Positions 63,386-64,000 of a stretch of DNA of 64,000 bases are shown piece by piece. The notes beneath the pieces are model-generated. The model saw only the letters and a program-made list of their open reading frames with translations. It did no database searches and was not told the origin of the DNA. Position numbers and translations under genes: made by a program. This DNA comes from Chitinophaga sp. XS-30 (GTDB lineage: Bacteria > Bacteroidota > Bacteroidia > Chitinophagales > Chitinophagaceae). Each line of letters opens with the position of its first letter. Positions within the stretch are counted from its first letter, which is position 1. The stretch lies in the NCBI RefSeq assembly GCF_008086345.1, contig NZ_CP043006.1, forward strand, positions 928,032 to 992,031, given 5' to 3'.

Positions 63386-64000
63386 TTATAGCACCAGAAA
63401 ATCAATGACCAGGCTGCATACCTCGCCTTCTTTTGAAATGCCCCAGTATGCAGGATAAATGCCATCCCCATAGCCGGTATTGAACATGATCACGTTGAGG
63501 CGCGGACGGGATGGAAGATAGAAATTAAAACAGCTTCCCTCCCTGTCCGTATGATTTCGCCGGTTAAATGCTTCGGCAAAGAGCGAATCGTAAATATCAC
63601 CCTCCGGATGATCGCGGAAGAAACTGTCCAGATAGCGATTGTAGTGTTTCTGCGAATACGCATCACAAAGGCAGCCGATGCCCGCCTCCGCCGTAAACCC
63701 ATAAAACTGCGCGCCCCCTTCCCGGGAGGTCCCGCTCAGCCCGGGCACCATAGCCAGTTCCCAATGAATGGCCCGTTTGTCGGAGAACATCATTTTGATC
63801 AATGCATTGCGCCGGTTGTTCCGGTGGCCTGCCAGCACCACGGAAACCGGATATTCCCCCGGCGCCATGCGCCTGGTGAACGGCAAGGTGTCTTGCAGCC
63901 CCAGGAGCGGGTCGCAGGCTACCACAAAGCCGCTCGGCAACACCAGTTTACCCAGAAAACGGCATTCCAGATGGGAATCTTCTCCCCTGGCCCTTTCAAA
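63386..64000 (-). CDS. DUF4241-type protein, N-terminus beyond the window
   Basis: The last 204 residues of a gene cut by the right edge. The visible part has LGKLVLPSGFVVACDPLLG, PFTRRMAPGEYPVSVVLAG, AGIGCLCDAYSQ and a C-terminal FNTGYGDGIYPAYWGISKEGE, all typical of the DUF4241 family, whose function is unknown. The frame is open to base 64000, so the true start is upstream of this segment. Confidence 0.75.
   Translation of the reverse strand, partial: FERARGEDSHLECRFLGKLVLPSGFVVACDPLLGLQDTLPFTRRMAPGEYPVSVVLAGHRNNRRNALIKMMFSDKRAIHWELAMVPGLSGTSREGGAQFYGFTAEAGIGCLCDAYSQKHYNRYLDSFFRDHPEGDIYDSLFAEAFNRRNHTDREGSCFNFYLPSRPRLNVIMFNTGYGDGIYPAYWGISKEGEVCSLVIDFLVL

Overview
The window looks like chromosomal DNA of a free-living Bacteroidota of the Chitinophaga type. 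The support is a SusC/SusD pair with FecR and an ECF sigma factor, a GLPGLI-family protein beside an outer-membrane beta-barrel protein, the futalosine-pathway enzyme MqnC, many -7 boxes of the Bacteroidota form TAnnTTTG and few Shine-Dalgarno sequences. Base composition is a little above 50% GC by eye and fairly even, except for an AT-rich gap at about 12.8-13.15 kb. I see no rRNA, tRNA, IS element, prophage or CRISPR array.

Layout. 1-2.8 kb: a membrane-protein fragment, dusB, a free-standing NUMOD4/HNH-type gene and proC. 2.9-9.9 kb (minus): an RND tripartite efflux operon headed by two tandem TetR genes, with an inverted repeat over the likely promoter. 10-14.9 kb: an aminotransferase, dnaN, a sterol-desaturase-family enzyme and two small envelope proteins. 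14.9-21.5 kb (plus): a TPP-riboswitch-led thiamine operon, thiS-thiC-tenI-like-thiD-thiE-thiG-thiH, followed by an MFS transporter. 22.8-26.3 kb (minus): a group III truncated globin, then kdnA-kdsB-kdnB, which reads as a pathway making and activating 8-amino-3,8-dideoxy-Kdo for lipopolysaccharide. 26.4-32.7 kb: an NTF2-like protein, a D-aminoacylase-like lipoprotein, a YvlD-like membrane protein, an active/inactive M16 peptidase pair and a PDZ-aspartyl protease. 32.8-36.8 kb: mqnC, a lipoprotein, a GNAT enzyme, an exported TIM-barrel protein and a small membrane protein. 36.8-42.9 kb: a beta-barrel protein and a GLPGLI protein, divergent from a histidine kinase/response regulator pair; helically phased GTTAA repeats lie between them. 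42.9-49.9 kb: a SWIM-SNF2 ATPase, DoxX, ComB, an SRPBCC protein and gcvT. 50-52.8 kb: an M28 peptidase with PDZ, a small lipoprotein and a Nudix-wHTH protein. 53-61 kb (minus): ECF sigma, FecR, SusC with an STN domain, SusD and TlpA, a complete trans-envelope signalling and uptake unit without glycoside hydrolases. 61-64 kb: a BamA-like barrel protein, a 42-residue membrane protein, a DUF4377 lipoprotein and a truncated DUF4241 gene.

The most unusual signals are regulatory. A perfect 15-bp stem encloses the thiS start codon just after the TPP aptamer. Four 10-bp-phased GTTAA-type repeats lie upstream of the two-component system. A 7+9+7 bp palindrome covers the efflux-operon promoter. Several genes have a -7 box only 4-8 bases from the start codon, which predicts leaderless mRNAs. 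All functions are inferred from sequence motifs read by eye; no database search was run.
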